Positions 15,369 through 27,895 of a stretch of DNA of 64,000 bases are shown here, in pieces. The translations under genes and the position numbers were made by a program. Source of the DNA: Glycine soja (lineage: Eukaryota > Streptophyta > Magnoliopsida > Fabales > Fabaceae); the NCBI RefSeq assembly GCF_004193775.1, contig NC_041005.1:1490501-1554500 (forward strand), in the 5' to 3' direction. The notes under the pieces were generated by a model. The model was given only the letters and a program-made list of their open reading frames with translations, did no database searches and was not told the DNA's origin. Each line of letters opens with the position of its first letter. Positions within the stretch are counted from its first letter, which is position 1.

Positions 15369-15980
15369 GCCCTACTTGCTGGATTCTATGCCATAGATTT
15401 TTCCTGGTCTTCTCTCGCGTGTACGTGGTTTATCCACAGCTCTATGTTAATAAACCCAAAAACTAAATCAAAATATCAAGCCTGGTTTGCTTTTATAGGA
15501 ATACGGCTATTCCTCCTAAGCCATTTAAATTTCTTTTATACTTAATATGTTTTTTAAAAAATTAATTTTTTTTCTTTTTTACTTCTTCTTTTCCGTTCTT
15601 TCTTTTTTTTTCTTTTCTTAATATAACTTACCAATTAACAATCTATATACAAATTGTTAAAAATATATTTTATAAAATAATTTAAAATTAATGGTTCATG
15701 TAAGTTTATATTTGTGAGTATCAGATTATTAACATAATGTTTTAACAAACTGAATTAATAAATTAATTATATTAAAAAAATAATTAATATCATTATATAT
15801 AACATTAAATTTTTTAATGTAAATTTAATACAGATATAAGTTTATATAAAAAAATTTATAATAATTAATCCACATGATATTTATGAATTGTCAATCCGTA
15901 AGTCTATAATTCTTTTATGGATCCATATGAAACTATAGATTGACCATCGGATGGTTATGGTTATATGTAAGGTTATTTTT

Positions 15981-16091
15981 GGTGCAGGAAGAAAATTGCA
16001 GGACTAATTCTAAACTAATAGATTTTGTGTGTCGGGCTTTACTAGACTAGGCCTACTCTTATAACAGATTTTGGACCTATGCTTCCTGCAC
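15981..16091. repeat. 11-bp exact inverted repeat bracketing 90 bp
   Basis: ggtgcaggaag at 15981-15991 is exactly complemented by cttcctgcacc at 16081-16091. These could be the termini or internal palindrome of a small inverted-repeat element, or chance. Confidence 0.35.
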
Positions 16092-18399
16092 CTCACAATT
16101 TTTACCTGCACTCCATATTAATTTTAAAATATTCAAGTCCAAAAATACCCTTAATTAACCCTAATGTCTCATTTTCATGCAATCCGTTTCACTGCAACGG
16201 CAACTTCCGTTCCCAGACCACCACCAACAATCGTGCTCGTCGTAGAGGCGTTTGTTTCCCATTTGTGGTACCACATCATTTGTTTTCCCTTTGCCATAGA
16301 GGCACGTTTTTCTTGTGATGTTGTGTTCTTAATGGATTACCAAATCTGGAAAAATAAATTCGTACGAAAAACATGAACAATTGTTATCAGTGAAAGAAAA
16401 CACTTTATTTTTTTTATAATTATAATTTTTTTAAAAGAAAGTTAACACGAACGGTTGTTTCAGAAAAAAAAAAAACACACACACTTTTCATATTGAATAG
16501 CAGTACTCAATCTAGAATGCATCAACTAATGCCGAATCCCCCAGTTAGAGTGCAATCAAATTTTCATTTTTCAATTCGTCTGCGCATGAAAGCATGATGG
16601 AAGGCTTTTGAAAGCATGATCAATAGATCCAAAAAATATTCCAAATGAGCAAGAATTTCAAATCAAAAGGTGAAAGAAAGATCTATTGGACGATAGATGA
16701 TGCTTATTGTTTCTGGTTAGGTGTTTCAGCTTTTATAACCAAGTTTATGCCTTATCTTGACATTTTAGATTTTACCACATTTAATGTTCAATACAACAAT
16801 GGGTCTAGTCCAATTCCAAGATTCATTCATGGGTTTTTCTTATCTAAGTTATATTGTCATATTAATGCCTTGGAACTAGGAAGCATGAGTGGCACACCTT
16901 CAGCGAGGGACGTAGGCAAATGAGAGGTGGAATTAGGAGGTTCAGAGTTTAGGAGAGTTGGGATGCGATAAATACTTACAAAAAAAAAAAGAGGGCAATT
17001 CGGGGATTGTGAAAATTTAAAAATTAAAAGAAGGTGCGGGAAGCCAAGAGAAGCAACAACCTAAATTTTGTACAAGACTTCAACTTTGGGCCTTTCTCTA
17101 GGCTTTTTGTCTTGTTTCTTCTTGATGTGTAATTCTAGATCCCAAAAAGAGAGTTTCTTCCGGCATCTCCCAAATTTTTTGTGCCACCTCCTTTACATTT
17201 AAAAAAAGTTAGTTCAGAATGTAATTTGTAAAAGTGGTGGCGTGGGAAATTTGCGAGTGCTGAAAGAAAGACTTAAAAAAATACCTGCACACAAATCTTC
17301 CATCTTGGAGACTTGGGTCTCTTGGCTGCTTTTCGTATATTGCATTGGTTCTTTACTAGTATTTAGAAGACCAAAAAATCAATTAAACATAAATATGATT
17401 AATAATTTATAGATTTTTTATACAAAAAATCACTTATAATTAGTAAAAAAGATGTAGATATTAAGCTTAATCATATTAGTTTTACTTTATTTTCTTTTTT
17501 AAAAATTTAAATCTTATTATTTATGTATTAACCTTTAAAAGGAAAAGATAATTTTTATAATTAGTATTTTTAAATAACATATGATGATAATTCTTTTAGT
17601 ATCTTACTTATTTTTAATTAAAATTACTAACAAAAAGACATATGATATTTAATTTATTTGGACAGTTTTTAGCCATAAAAAATTTTAATTTAAAATTTGA
17701 AATAGATAGTGACCATTTTTTAAGTCATCGAAAATTTCATTTTAAAATTTTTAACTTCCGTATATTATTACTTAATTGACAATAAATATTCACATGAAAA
17801 CTTTTTTTTATCCCAGACCCAACGCAAAAAAAAAGTTATCTAGAACTCAAAGCAAAATTCAAAATTTTATCAAGAATCTGAAAGTTGTATAAATAATATA
17901 ATTTAAATAGGTGATTAGGTGAGAGAAAGACAATAGTATACAAAAAAAAAAAAATAGTCGTCGATAATTTCTTAGGTACATTCTTTTCCCTACCCAAATC
18001 TATGATACTTATATATGATAACTAAATATAAAGTATGATAATGTGTTTTTTTATTAGGAAAAAACTTCTTAATCAATATTCAATAGAATAAACTTGACTT
18101 GAGGTACAAATGTCTCAAAACAAAGAAACGAATAATTACAAAATGTTGTTCCTATAGACTAAAAGATGTCACCCCTGTCTATTATTATTATTATTACAAC
18201 TTGTCATCTTTCCATAACCAAACAAAAAAAAAATTGTAGGATTTTATGTGAAAGTATTATAATAATTGCAATTTATAAAATTATAGTCAATTAAAACAGT
18301 ACTCCACACACCCACCTAAAGTAGATCATCAAAGAATTTTCACTGAACCCAAAGAGTATGATTAAGTGAGATAACTTATCCTATCAATGACCAGCTGAA

Positions 18400-18432
18400 A
18401 ATGGGTTGATCAATGGGTCGGATCAACCCATT
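18400..18432. repeat. 12-bp perfect hairpin
   Basis: aatgggttgatc (18400-18411) and gatcaacccatt (18421-18432) are exact reverse complements around a 9-base loop. It is far from any gene. Confidence 0.6.
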
Positions 18433-20950
18433 CTTTTGTGCAATGTATTGAAATAATTAATTCATCCGTTTTAGTGTAAAATGGCATTTAACTTACGGTA
18501 AAATCCTTCATGTAAAAAAACTTACATTAAATTAAAAAAAAGAAAGAAAGAAAAACACAAGATAAATTAAAAAAAGGACAAAAAAACTAATAAAAAATAT
18601 AAGAAAGTTAGAAAATAAAAAAAAATCCCACTTAAATAAAGACAATTTTAATTAATATTAAAATTTAATTTTTGTTGCATGCCAATTAATTAAAACTGTA
18701 CATGCTAAGATTGGGAGATAAAGAAATAAAGTCCATTTTATGTTTTAAAATTATGCGGGTCAATCCAAATGGATTAAACTAATATTTTTCCTAATTCATC
18801 TATATCTTGTATGTTGTGAAAGTAAGAATGTAAATTATATATTTTAATATCCTGATAAAAAAAATATTTTTAATATTTATGATTGAATAATGTTTCATGA
18901 GCTCATTAACTAATTTGATTCACTTTTATTAGTGAAGCTATGATGGAATTTCGCTTCGTAATAATAAAATATTAAAAAAGAGAATGACAAATAGGATATA
19001 CTATGAATCATTTTTTCTAAAACAAACGAAGTATCTTTATACCGAAGCAAAGACAAGAAAACAAAAGTGATGGCACGAGAAAGTTTGTCAAGAAAATTAA
19101 AGAAAGCTCCAAAGCAACTTTGATAAAAGAAGCCACTTCAAACATGCATGCAACTATAAGACCCAACTACTTGGTCTCAAAGGTTTGCTCATTATGGCAA
19201 ACCATTGAATGTGTAGAAAAACTAGAGTAGCCACATGTTTCATGCACGGAAAGCTCAAGACACATAAAGGGGACAGAAGCAAGTAGGAATGAGCAAAGTT
19301 ATTGAGCCTTTGAAGAAATTTGGTAATAAGGCTTTATCTAATTTTATCAGCACATCAAAATATGTGATTTAAATAAATAAATAAATATAATTACGACCAT
19401 AATGTGATTAATGTCCGACTCATCACACAGCTTACGTTGGGAAACTCGGAAATTTAACAATTTGTAAAAAAAAAAATACTGACTAGCGCCTTAAGAAATT
19501 TAACATAAAAATATTTTATTAAAAGATAAAAAATTATACCGACCATGATTATTTTTACATTTTTTATAATTTCTATAGTAAATATTTTTTATTTTCTTAA
19601 TAAGTACTCTAAAATACTTAGTTAACAAGATCAAAAAAGAAAATGCTAACCATAGAGTATGTAAATTATGTAATTCTCAGGCCTATTTTTTTTTATATAC
19701 CTTTCGTTATACACCTACTTATTTGATGGGAAGAAAATAATGGAGTACTATTAGTTTTTCGGATTGTGTTATTTTGGCTTTTTAGATTTCAATTGCCATA
19801 TATAAATGGGTCTTTTGGGTTTTCTATAATTTATAATCGGATACTCACTTTATTTAATTTGATATTATATTTAACATTTACTTACATTTTTTAAGAATAC
19901 ATTATATGTTAAATATAATTTATTTAATGAAGTAAGTAATTTTAAAATTTTGTAAAAAAACTTTTATCTACTTCATATGAATTCTTAGTTTAATGTCTGA
20001 ATTAATGAAACTTAATATGCACAAAAGATTATTGAACTCCTAGATCATATATACTAAGATCCCTTCTCTTCTTATATGCGTGTAGGGGGCATATCTAGTG
20101 AGATTATTTTTTCTTGTGAAAATGAGAAAAATTAATATTTATAATTACATATTATTACAAATGATCAAAATTAAAACATATAAATCCTACTTATAAGTTT
20201 GTAAAAATAGCCCAATGGTTTGGTTTATTGGGTTTGACTTATCCCTATCAATCTAATTTATTTTATTTAAAGTTGATTTTAGAAAAAGTGATTCAATCTA
20301 TCACAGATTTTTAGTTAAAAGGATTTGTCTATCGATCCACCTAAAATGAAATAAAAAATAGTTGTTTTTCTAACAGAAAATTCAACAAAAAAAATCAGTT
20401 TTTTTTTAAAAAAATTAATTCAAATAAATTATAAAAATATAGTTAAATTAAATTTTCACAATCCATGCACAACAACTAGACATATTTTCACAAGCTAAAA
20501 GTCTAGAACTATAATAACAAAAATTTTTAAATTAGTCTTAAACAAAACACTAAATAAAATAATGGTAAACAATATTACAAAATACTAAAAACGTATTTTA
20601 GATAAATTTTACTCTATTTTTAATTAAATGTACAAAATATTTAAAAGTCTTAAAAAAATATTACAAAATACTAATAAGTTTTCTTTTAGGTTAATTAAAT
20701 AGATCAATCCGACACATCATAGATTGAACCCGAATAAATCGGATCATAAATGGAAATTATGTTTTATTATCAATTACATTTTTTTCCTTTTTTGGCCTCG
20801 TCAGTGATACACCAAATTGTTTCGTAAGTTTGAGTGATTATGACAGCTCTAATATTCACCCAAAAATGAATTAAGGAATGTTTTTATTCTTATTCCATTC
20901 TTGTCTAAATCTAATCATGGAGATGATATTATTGGTTGTTGTGCATAGAC

Positions 20951-21520
20951 ATGACAATGGGATGGGGACGGGTATTGTCTCCCCAATTCTCGACCCCGAC
21001 TCTCCAACATGGCCCCATACTTGTATCCGATATTCGACGGGTTAAAATTTATTATCTCGTATCCATCGGGTATCTCAGATCTTGTCCCGTACCTGATTCA
21101 AATTAGAAAAATATTTTTTTGTAAAGAAAATATTAAAAATTTGATTTAAAAAAATAAATTTATTGTTAAATATTTATTTTTAACTACTTATATATCAATA
21201 AATTAATTATAACGCATGTGTCTACAAAAATCGTTAAGAAAATAATATTAAATTATGTAAAAATTCTAAAATAAAATTAACAAGTAATAAAAATTCTAGA
21301 TCTTTTGATTAAATTATGTAAGAATTCTAAAATTTTTAAATGGCGTGACAGGTCCGGATTCGGGGTCGGAACAGATGTAGTAATCTCATACCCATACCCT
21401 ACTTTTGGTTATGAGGAAAAACCCGAGTCCATATCCGATCAACTCGAATATTATCCATCAAAATCGAAACAATTGGAATATCTCCTTGGCCAACCCACTA
21501 CTTGGACCGAAGCGACTGCT
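20951..21520. mobile_element. Non-autonomous repeat rich in CCCGAC/GACGGG words
   Basis: It begins atgacaatgggatggggacg and is full of words such as gacgggt, ctcgaccccgac, tatccgatattcgacgggtt, cggattcggggtcgg and catacccataccct, placed at both ends of an AT-rich middle. This vocabulary matches a high-copy non-autonomous element I recall from legume genomes. The 74-codon frame at 21305 lies inside it and is not a gene. It ends about 500 bp before the transporter start codon. Exact borders are uncertain. Confidence 0.45.
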
Positions 21521-22551
21521 GTTTTCTAATTGAAAGATTGGTTAATCTACTCACAACAACTCACAGTATACTGTGAGTTGTCCGAAAATCAAATATGCAA
21601 ATTGGACATGCACGGGTACTTTTATTTTATAACAATCCATTCTTCTATCTTAGTATCTTTTACATTTAATTGCATCTTTTCCTCCACTTCCCGTCCATAC
21701 TTCCCATTTCTTATATGAAAAATAATTATTTTTAGGACATTAATTAAGAACCTTAAAAGATAAAAAAAATTATTGAGATATGTAAATTATGCTTTTATAT
21801 TTTTTTTCACTCTTTTATGATTTTTACAATAAATAATTATTCTTTTTAATTTATTAATCAATATCCTGAACACACTTATCAGTAAAATCCTTCTTATATA
21901 TACAAACTGAGGCTAGGATGCTAACATCAAAATACAAGTCGTGATGGACTTGACTTAAACTAAAGAAGAGTGGTGACGGTGAGGAGTGAGACACAGATCG
22001 AGAACTGTGGCAATTATAATGGAAGAAGTGGTGGAAGTAAAGGTGAGTGGTAGACCGAGAGAGACTCAGAGCTCTCCGGGGATTTCAACTCCCAAAAGCC
22101 CATTTGCAACTCGTTTTATGAGCACCCCTTTAGCCAGCCCCATGAAGAAGGCCATTGAAAACATGCAAGGTTACTTGGGAGAAGTTGGTCGCTTCACCAA
22201 GCTTGACCCACAAGATGATTGGCTTCCCATCACCGAGTCAAGGAAGGGAAACGCATACTACGCTGCGTTTCACGTTCTTTCTTCAGGGATTGGATTTCAG
22301 GCTCTTGTTCTTCCATTAGCCTTCACCAGTCTTGGCTGGTCAGCTTTTAACTCTTTTTTTTTCCCCACTCCGCTAAAATATATATGAGTAATTAATGACC
22401 TCTATATATTTCTCAAACTTTTTCTTACATAACTCATCGTATTTACTCTTCTTATTCTTTTCCTCTTTAGGTATTTGGTTTCCATATACTGTTTTCCAAT
22501 ATATATAACTGGATTAGAATGATCAGTGGCTAACAATACTTTTTATTAAGT

Positions 22552-22554
<3 letters not shown>

Positions 22555-22630
<76 letters not shown>
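22555..22630. repeat. (AT)38 microsatellite in transporter intron 1
   Basis: A 76-bp uninterrupted AT dinucleotide repeat ends 14 nt before the intron 1 acceptor AG, where a branch point and pyrimidine tract would normally lie. Such long AT tracts are highly length-polymorphic. Confidence 0.98.
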
Positions 22631-22633
<3 letters not shown>

Positions 22634-23586
22634 TGTTGATGCAGGACTTGGGGAATCATATGTCTCTGTGTGGCTTTTACATGGCAGCTCTACACGTTGT
22701 GGTTACTGATTCAGCTTCACGAATCGGACTCAGGGGTGCGCCATAGCAGGTACCTCAGACTTGCTATGGCAGCATTCGGTAAGCGTACAGTTATAGTTTT
22801 TTTTTTCTGGGGGTATTATTACGTGCAAAATCGCCAACTCATACATAAATGATTTTGGACATCTAAAAACTCATATTTCGCACTTAGTAAAAGAGGAAAA
22901 AAATATAAGTATCATAAATAAAATAACATGATGTCAAAAAAAAAATATTAATAAAGTATTTAATTAGAAAAATTAAGATATCTAAATATCATTGCTCGGA
23001 CTTATAACTGGAATGATGGAAAAATATGGAAAAATCGCTGACTCTCAACTAATAATTAAAAACATCATTATTATGAATATTAAAATAAATACGGTAAAAA
23101 ATTAGAAATCTTTTAACACATGATGATTTTTAACTGAATAATAACATACAAATTAATCGATACTTTTTAAAATTTTCAATTAACATGAATGTACGTTTTA
23201 TATAAATATTTCTTATCCCATTATCTAATATATATTATCATCTAAGATAAATTTATTGAATTTTATACCAATTATTTTTAGTTATTATTATAAAATTCAT
23301 ACTTAAAATCATTTTTGATTATTAGTTAAATATATAAAAAAGTATTTTTAATATATAAAATTTAAATTCTTAATTTATTGAGTTTTTTATATATACTGTC
23401 AGTGTAAAATTAACACACTAATTATATATCAAAGATTGCACTTAAATAATTAATGGTGTAAAATACACTATCCACTATTTACCCTAATTTAGTTGTATGC
23501 AGGACCATATATTTTATGCCAATATAGTCTAGTTCTTTAAGAAAATAAAAAGGAACAAATGTTAAAAAGGAAGTAGATATATTTAA

Positions 23587-24156
23587 GGTTATCAAAGTCG
23601 AGAATTTAACTAGATTCGTGAGAGTTCCATAAACTCGATTTGTAAACTCAACTCGTAGACTCCTAAGAATTTATTTCATATAAAAATAATAACAAAAAAT
23701 ATATAAATAACATACTAATTAAATATTTCAACAATATAATAAAATAAAACAGTAAATCATAGAGTTGAGAATATTTAAATAACCAAGTCTAGTAATAATA
23801 CATCACAACTAGACAATAACTTGTAGAGATTATAGTAGTGGTAGATCTTTCTCATCGAGGGTTTGATATTATTAAAGGTGGAAATTTTATATTTGAGAAT
23901 AACACGTTAAATGAAAGTATGTTGGATGTTAAACAAATAAAAAATAATCAAAATGACTTGCATTTTGGTCTAATTTTTTTAACTTGCTAACTCGTTGACT
24001 CGGTGATAAACTCAAGAGTCTACCGAGTTTACTTTAAGTTTATAGAGTTTATCTAGAATCTAGTAAAAAAAAGTTTACTCAAGAGTCAACTCACAAAAAA
24101 TAAGTGAACTTATAAACTCATAAGAATTAGCAAGTTAACTCGAGAGATAGATAATC
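23587..24156. mobile_element. Candidate inverted-repeat element in transporter intron 2
   Basis: The left end (ggttatcaaagtcgagaatt then taactaga) and the reverse complement of the right end (gattatctatctctcgagtt then aacttgct) are similar. Repeated actcg/gagtc words fill both halves. It fits a degenerate non-autonomous DNA transposon about 570 bp long. Borders and superfamily are uncertain. Confidence 0.4.
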
Positions 24157-24811
24157 ATGAATATATTATTTATTCATATTTAAGTAACTTTAAATCATAT
24201 CATCTCCTAGTAACAGCATTAAAGTTTAATAATGATACAGATCTTGCTTTTTCTTTCTTTCTTTTGATGTACTGTGTACATACTTATCCACATTTTAACA
24301 TCATAAACATTTAGCAAATCTTAAGGTAGATTTATTTCAACTATTAAGAAAACAAAATGCTGTCTAATGAGTATTGTTTAAAGTGGATGCGATATGGGTA
24401 TATACAACCCACCTAATATGACATGTCAAATGAATAAATGAAACAGAAAACATCATCTTACGTGCGTGTATCTAAAATATGTCGTCCTTCTTATTACATA
24501 ATGATCTTATTTAATTGGAATAGGGCTATCACTTATAATGATACATGTACTCTGCATAAAAAAATGTCTCCCTCTAATCTAGTGATTCTGCTTGATTTTT
24601 ACATCAGTTTTAATTATTATATCATCAAATTAATAATCGATTACCCAGAAAGAAGATAAATAATTGACATCGTATATAATTTTTTATTTCCCACTTATGT
24701 TTTATCATATTCTTTTATACACATTTTAAAATTATTTTTTGAGGGTCAAAGAAATAACAAAATTATTGCTCGTTAATTTTAAGAAATAAGAAGAAATTAA
24801 CATTTTCCTTT

Positions 24812-25242
24812 AGAGTGTATTAGGATAGAGAATTTTAATTGTGGAAAGTAATTTATTAGAGAATTTAAATTTCTTTAATTTAAAATTAATTGTTTTGATA
24901 TTTTCTATGACGAATTTAATTTTTTAGAATTTTAAAACATAATTTTAAACAACTAAAAATGTAGAATTTTAATTTTCTTATAAAAAGTGAGAAATTAAAA
25001 TTCTCTTTCTTGATAGAAGAATCTTTCAAAACGTTTTCATATTTTCTTTATAATTTTTATCTTTTCTTTCACCTGAAAGTTTTTGAAATTTGTGATTCAT
25101 TTTTTTTTACCCTCATAATTTTAATTTTTTTTATTCAAACACAAAATTTTAAAAATAAAAAAATTTCAATTAAAATATTTAAAATTCTTAGAATTGAGAA
25201 TTTTTCAGAATTTTAAATTCGCTCGCTCGTTGAAACACTTTT
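24812..25242. mobile_element. Second MITE-like element in transporter intron 2
   Basis: The left terminus gagtgtattaggatagagaa leads into ttttaatt, and the right part has aaaattcttagaattgagaa leading into attttaaattc with aaacactttt at the edge. Together they form an imperfect inverted arrangement of gaattttaa words. The interior is AT-rich and non-coding. Confidence 0.35.
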
Positions 25243-26999
25243 ATTTTTTTTTATAAAACTCATGCTTGTTGCACTTTAAGCATGCACAAGTTGGTCTGTT
25301 AGGTACTTAGGTCAACTTTATATATGGCTGTTCTATTATGGTTGATTGCCTCTCGTAAAAGCAACTTCAAAAGTAAATTACATATATATTATATTCTGTT
25401 AGTGATTTATAGTATTTAAAAATAAGCACCATACCCGAATAGTGATTAGTAGTGTAATCAATTAATTAATGTTTATCATATGTTGACCGAAACAATCATC
25501 GGCAATTGACAAGACAAAGGACAAACGAAACTGCGTGCAGGAGAAAAGATGGGAAAACTACTAGCACTCTTCCCAATCATGTATTTATCGGGTGGGACGT
25601 GTGTGACACTGATCATGATCGGAGCTGACACAATGAAGATATTCTTTCAGATGGTGTTTGGAACTGCAAGCCCACTCACAACCATTGAATGGTATTTGGT
25701 GTTTACATGCACAGCCATTTTGCTTGCCCAGTTACCAAACCTGAATTCAATCGCAGGGGTTTCCCTCATAGGAGCCATCACTGCAGTGAGTTATTGTGCT
25801 CTTATATGTATAGTATCTGTAGTCCAAGGTAGACTTGATCATGTATCCTATGAACCACCAAGGGGACAATCAGAGGCTAGCATGATTTTTAGCGCGTGGA
25901 ATGCACTAGGCATCATTGCTTTTGCTTTCCGCGGTCACAATCTTGTGTAGGAAATACAGGTACATAAAAAGTATGCATGGTCAAGCATTTTGTTTGTACA
26001 TCATAGGTGGATTTCTATAATCGGTGTTGCTGCGCATGCAGCTATTTTTATATGGAGAATGTTAATCAGTCCACTTTTAAAGGAATTTAAAGTGAAATTT
26101 TTTGTTGGATTAAAAAAATTATGTTGTTTATAATTTTTTAATTTTTTTTATAATTTTTTGATTAAATATTTTTTATTTATTTTAATTTCTTAAATAATGT
26201 CCTAAAAATACTTATTAACAAGAACTAATATTTATTATTGTTAAACTGTCCCCACCCCCCAAAATTGTAGGGAACCATGCCTTCGGATGCTAAGCAACCC
26301 TCACGCTTGGCCATGTGGAAAGGTGTTATGTTTGCTTACACAGTCATCGCCTTGTGTTTGTTTCCCCTTGCCATTGGAGGTTATTGGGCCTATGGAAATT
26401 TAGTAAGTATAATTAATAATTAATATCCGTAATAGACTATGTTTCGAATTATTGACTTTACGATTGATCATATAGAAGCTAACCGCTTGCTCTTTGATGG
26501 CAGATACCTACCAATGGAGGGATGTTAGGTGCTTTGCAAAAATACCACGAACATGATACATCAAAATTTATCATTGCTTTGACAAGCTTGCTAGTTGTTA
26601 TAAACAGCCTCAGTTCCTTCCAAATCTATGCAATGCCAGTATTTGACGATCTGGAATTCAGATACACTAGCAAGATGAACAGACCTTGCCCGAGGTGGCT
26701 ACGAATAGCCTTCAGGGGTCTCTTCGGGTGCCTAGCATTTTTTATTGCTGTAGCCTTACCATTCTTACGGAGTTTGGCAGGTCTGATAGGAGGCGCTGCT
26801 CTACCAATAACCTTAGCATATCCCTGTTTCATGTGGATACAGATTAAGAAGCCACAGAGATGTAGCACAAACTGGTACTTGAACTGGACACTAGGTGTTG
26901 TTGGGATGATTCTAAGTGTACTGGTTGTCATAGGAGCCATTCGGGGCATAGTTGCTCAGGGCATAGAGATCCATTTCTTTAATCCACAGTAGGAATTAG

Positions 27000-27895
27000 A
27001 TACTATACTACGCTCAATCACAACACTGGAAGTTGATTTGCAAATGTTTCATGGACAAGCATGCGGAGCACACAAAAGTTGGGGACGTTAACTCCCATCA
27101 GAAATGAATGAGAGAATGACTCGCTTGTGACAACAACAGACATTCTATTCTAATTGTTTAATATCGATCATGAAACATGGGTCATTTTGATGTAAAATGT
27201 GTGGAAATAAAATGTATTTAACTTGCAGAATGTGCCAGAAAAGAAACATTAAGTTAATATGTTAGTCTGGCCAATAAATATTCCATTGACAACCACAAAT
27301 CAAATAGGTCTTAAGTCAGATAAGGAAATATTTTCACATCATCGTCCAAAGTGAAGTTAAACAAGGGTTACATTCTCCATACAAGGCCAACACCACAGGA
27401 ATTATCTTCTAAGGCCAGCAAAGCTAACAACACTTCGCACCTATCATTTAATCACCTTGTGCACAATATCACAGTGCTAAACCTATCTCACACATATGTC
27501 GTCATTATACAATAACTCATCTGATGGTATTTGAACATTCAAAGTCAAGGGGTCAAAAACTCAATAGTAACTTGCAGCAGTTGCACTGTGTATACAGAAA
27601 TAAACAGCAAAAAGAATTGCCAAATATACATAGGTTGTGACAAGATCCTAGCATTACTAAGCCACATTGCCTCCAACAATGATCAAGATCAACCAATTGG
27701 ATAAGCTTGTCTTGATGTAAAAACATCAATTATATAGTTCAGTCGACTTGCTATAGGTGGAATCAGATGATACACAATCCAGTGATGAATGAGAAGCGGG
27801 ACCGATGGAAATGATTACAAATGGCCCAGAACCTAGCCAGTAAATGGGTGGTAAGAGAATAGGAAATATGCCAAAGGTCAAGACTTGATACCATT
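27000..27895. other. Convergent intergenic region
   Basis: Contains the 3' UTR of the transporter gene (AATAAA at 27206) and the 3' flank of the minus-strand small membrane protein gene. No further gene is seen. Confidence 0.6.

Larger units (their letters stand above)
15500..20940. other. Gene-free AT-rich region with repeat debris
   Basis: About 5.4 kb without a supported gene. It holds poly-A/T runs, a short inverted repeat at 15981-16091, a 12-bp hairpin at 18400-18432, and a 92-codon open frame at 16645-16923 with no recognisable family. Composition and lack of conserved exons suggest old transposon remains. Confidence 0.5.
22019..26992 (+). pseudogene. LHT8-like: Lysine/histidine transporter-like 8 (AATL1) gene with in-frame stop
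   Basis: Exons are 22019-22338, 22645-22778, 25541-25959, 26271-26402 and 26504-26992, in perfect phase (498 codons). The product is an AAAP-family proton/amino-acid symporter of the LHT8/AATL1 type with about 11 membrane helices, acting at the plasma membrane. Recognisable blocks are DWLPITESRKGNAYYAAFHV, FPIMYLSGGTCVTLIMIG, QLPNLNSIAGVSLIGAITAV, WNALGIIAFAFRGHNLV, LFPLAIGGYWAYGNL and a complete C-terminus ending IEIHFFNPQ. In the near-invariant RGHNLVLEIQ motif, the Leu codon is TAG (25948-25950), ending translation after 287 residues. Everything downstream is still intact, so the lesion is a recent nonsense allele, a sequencing error, or is spliced out: a cryptic gt at 25945 would remove five codons in frame. 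The start is the first ATG; a polyadenylation-like AATAAA is at 27206. Confidence 0.88.

Noticed and set aside
16645..16923. 92-codon open frame in the 15.5-21 kb gap
   Set aside because: No recognisable domain and no flanking exons; the surrounding DNA looks like repeat debris.
21305..21529. 74-codon open frame before the transporter gene
   Set aside because: Lies within a repeat rich in CCCGAC/GACGGG words.
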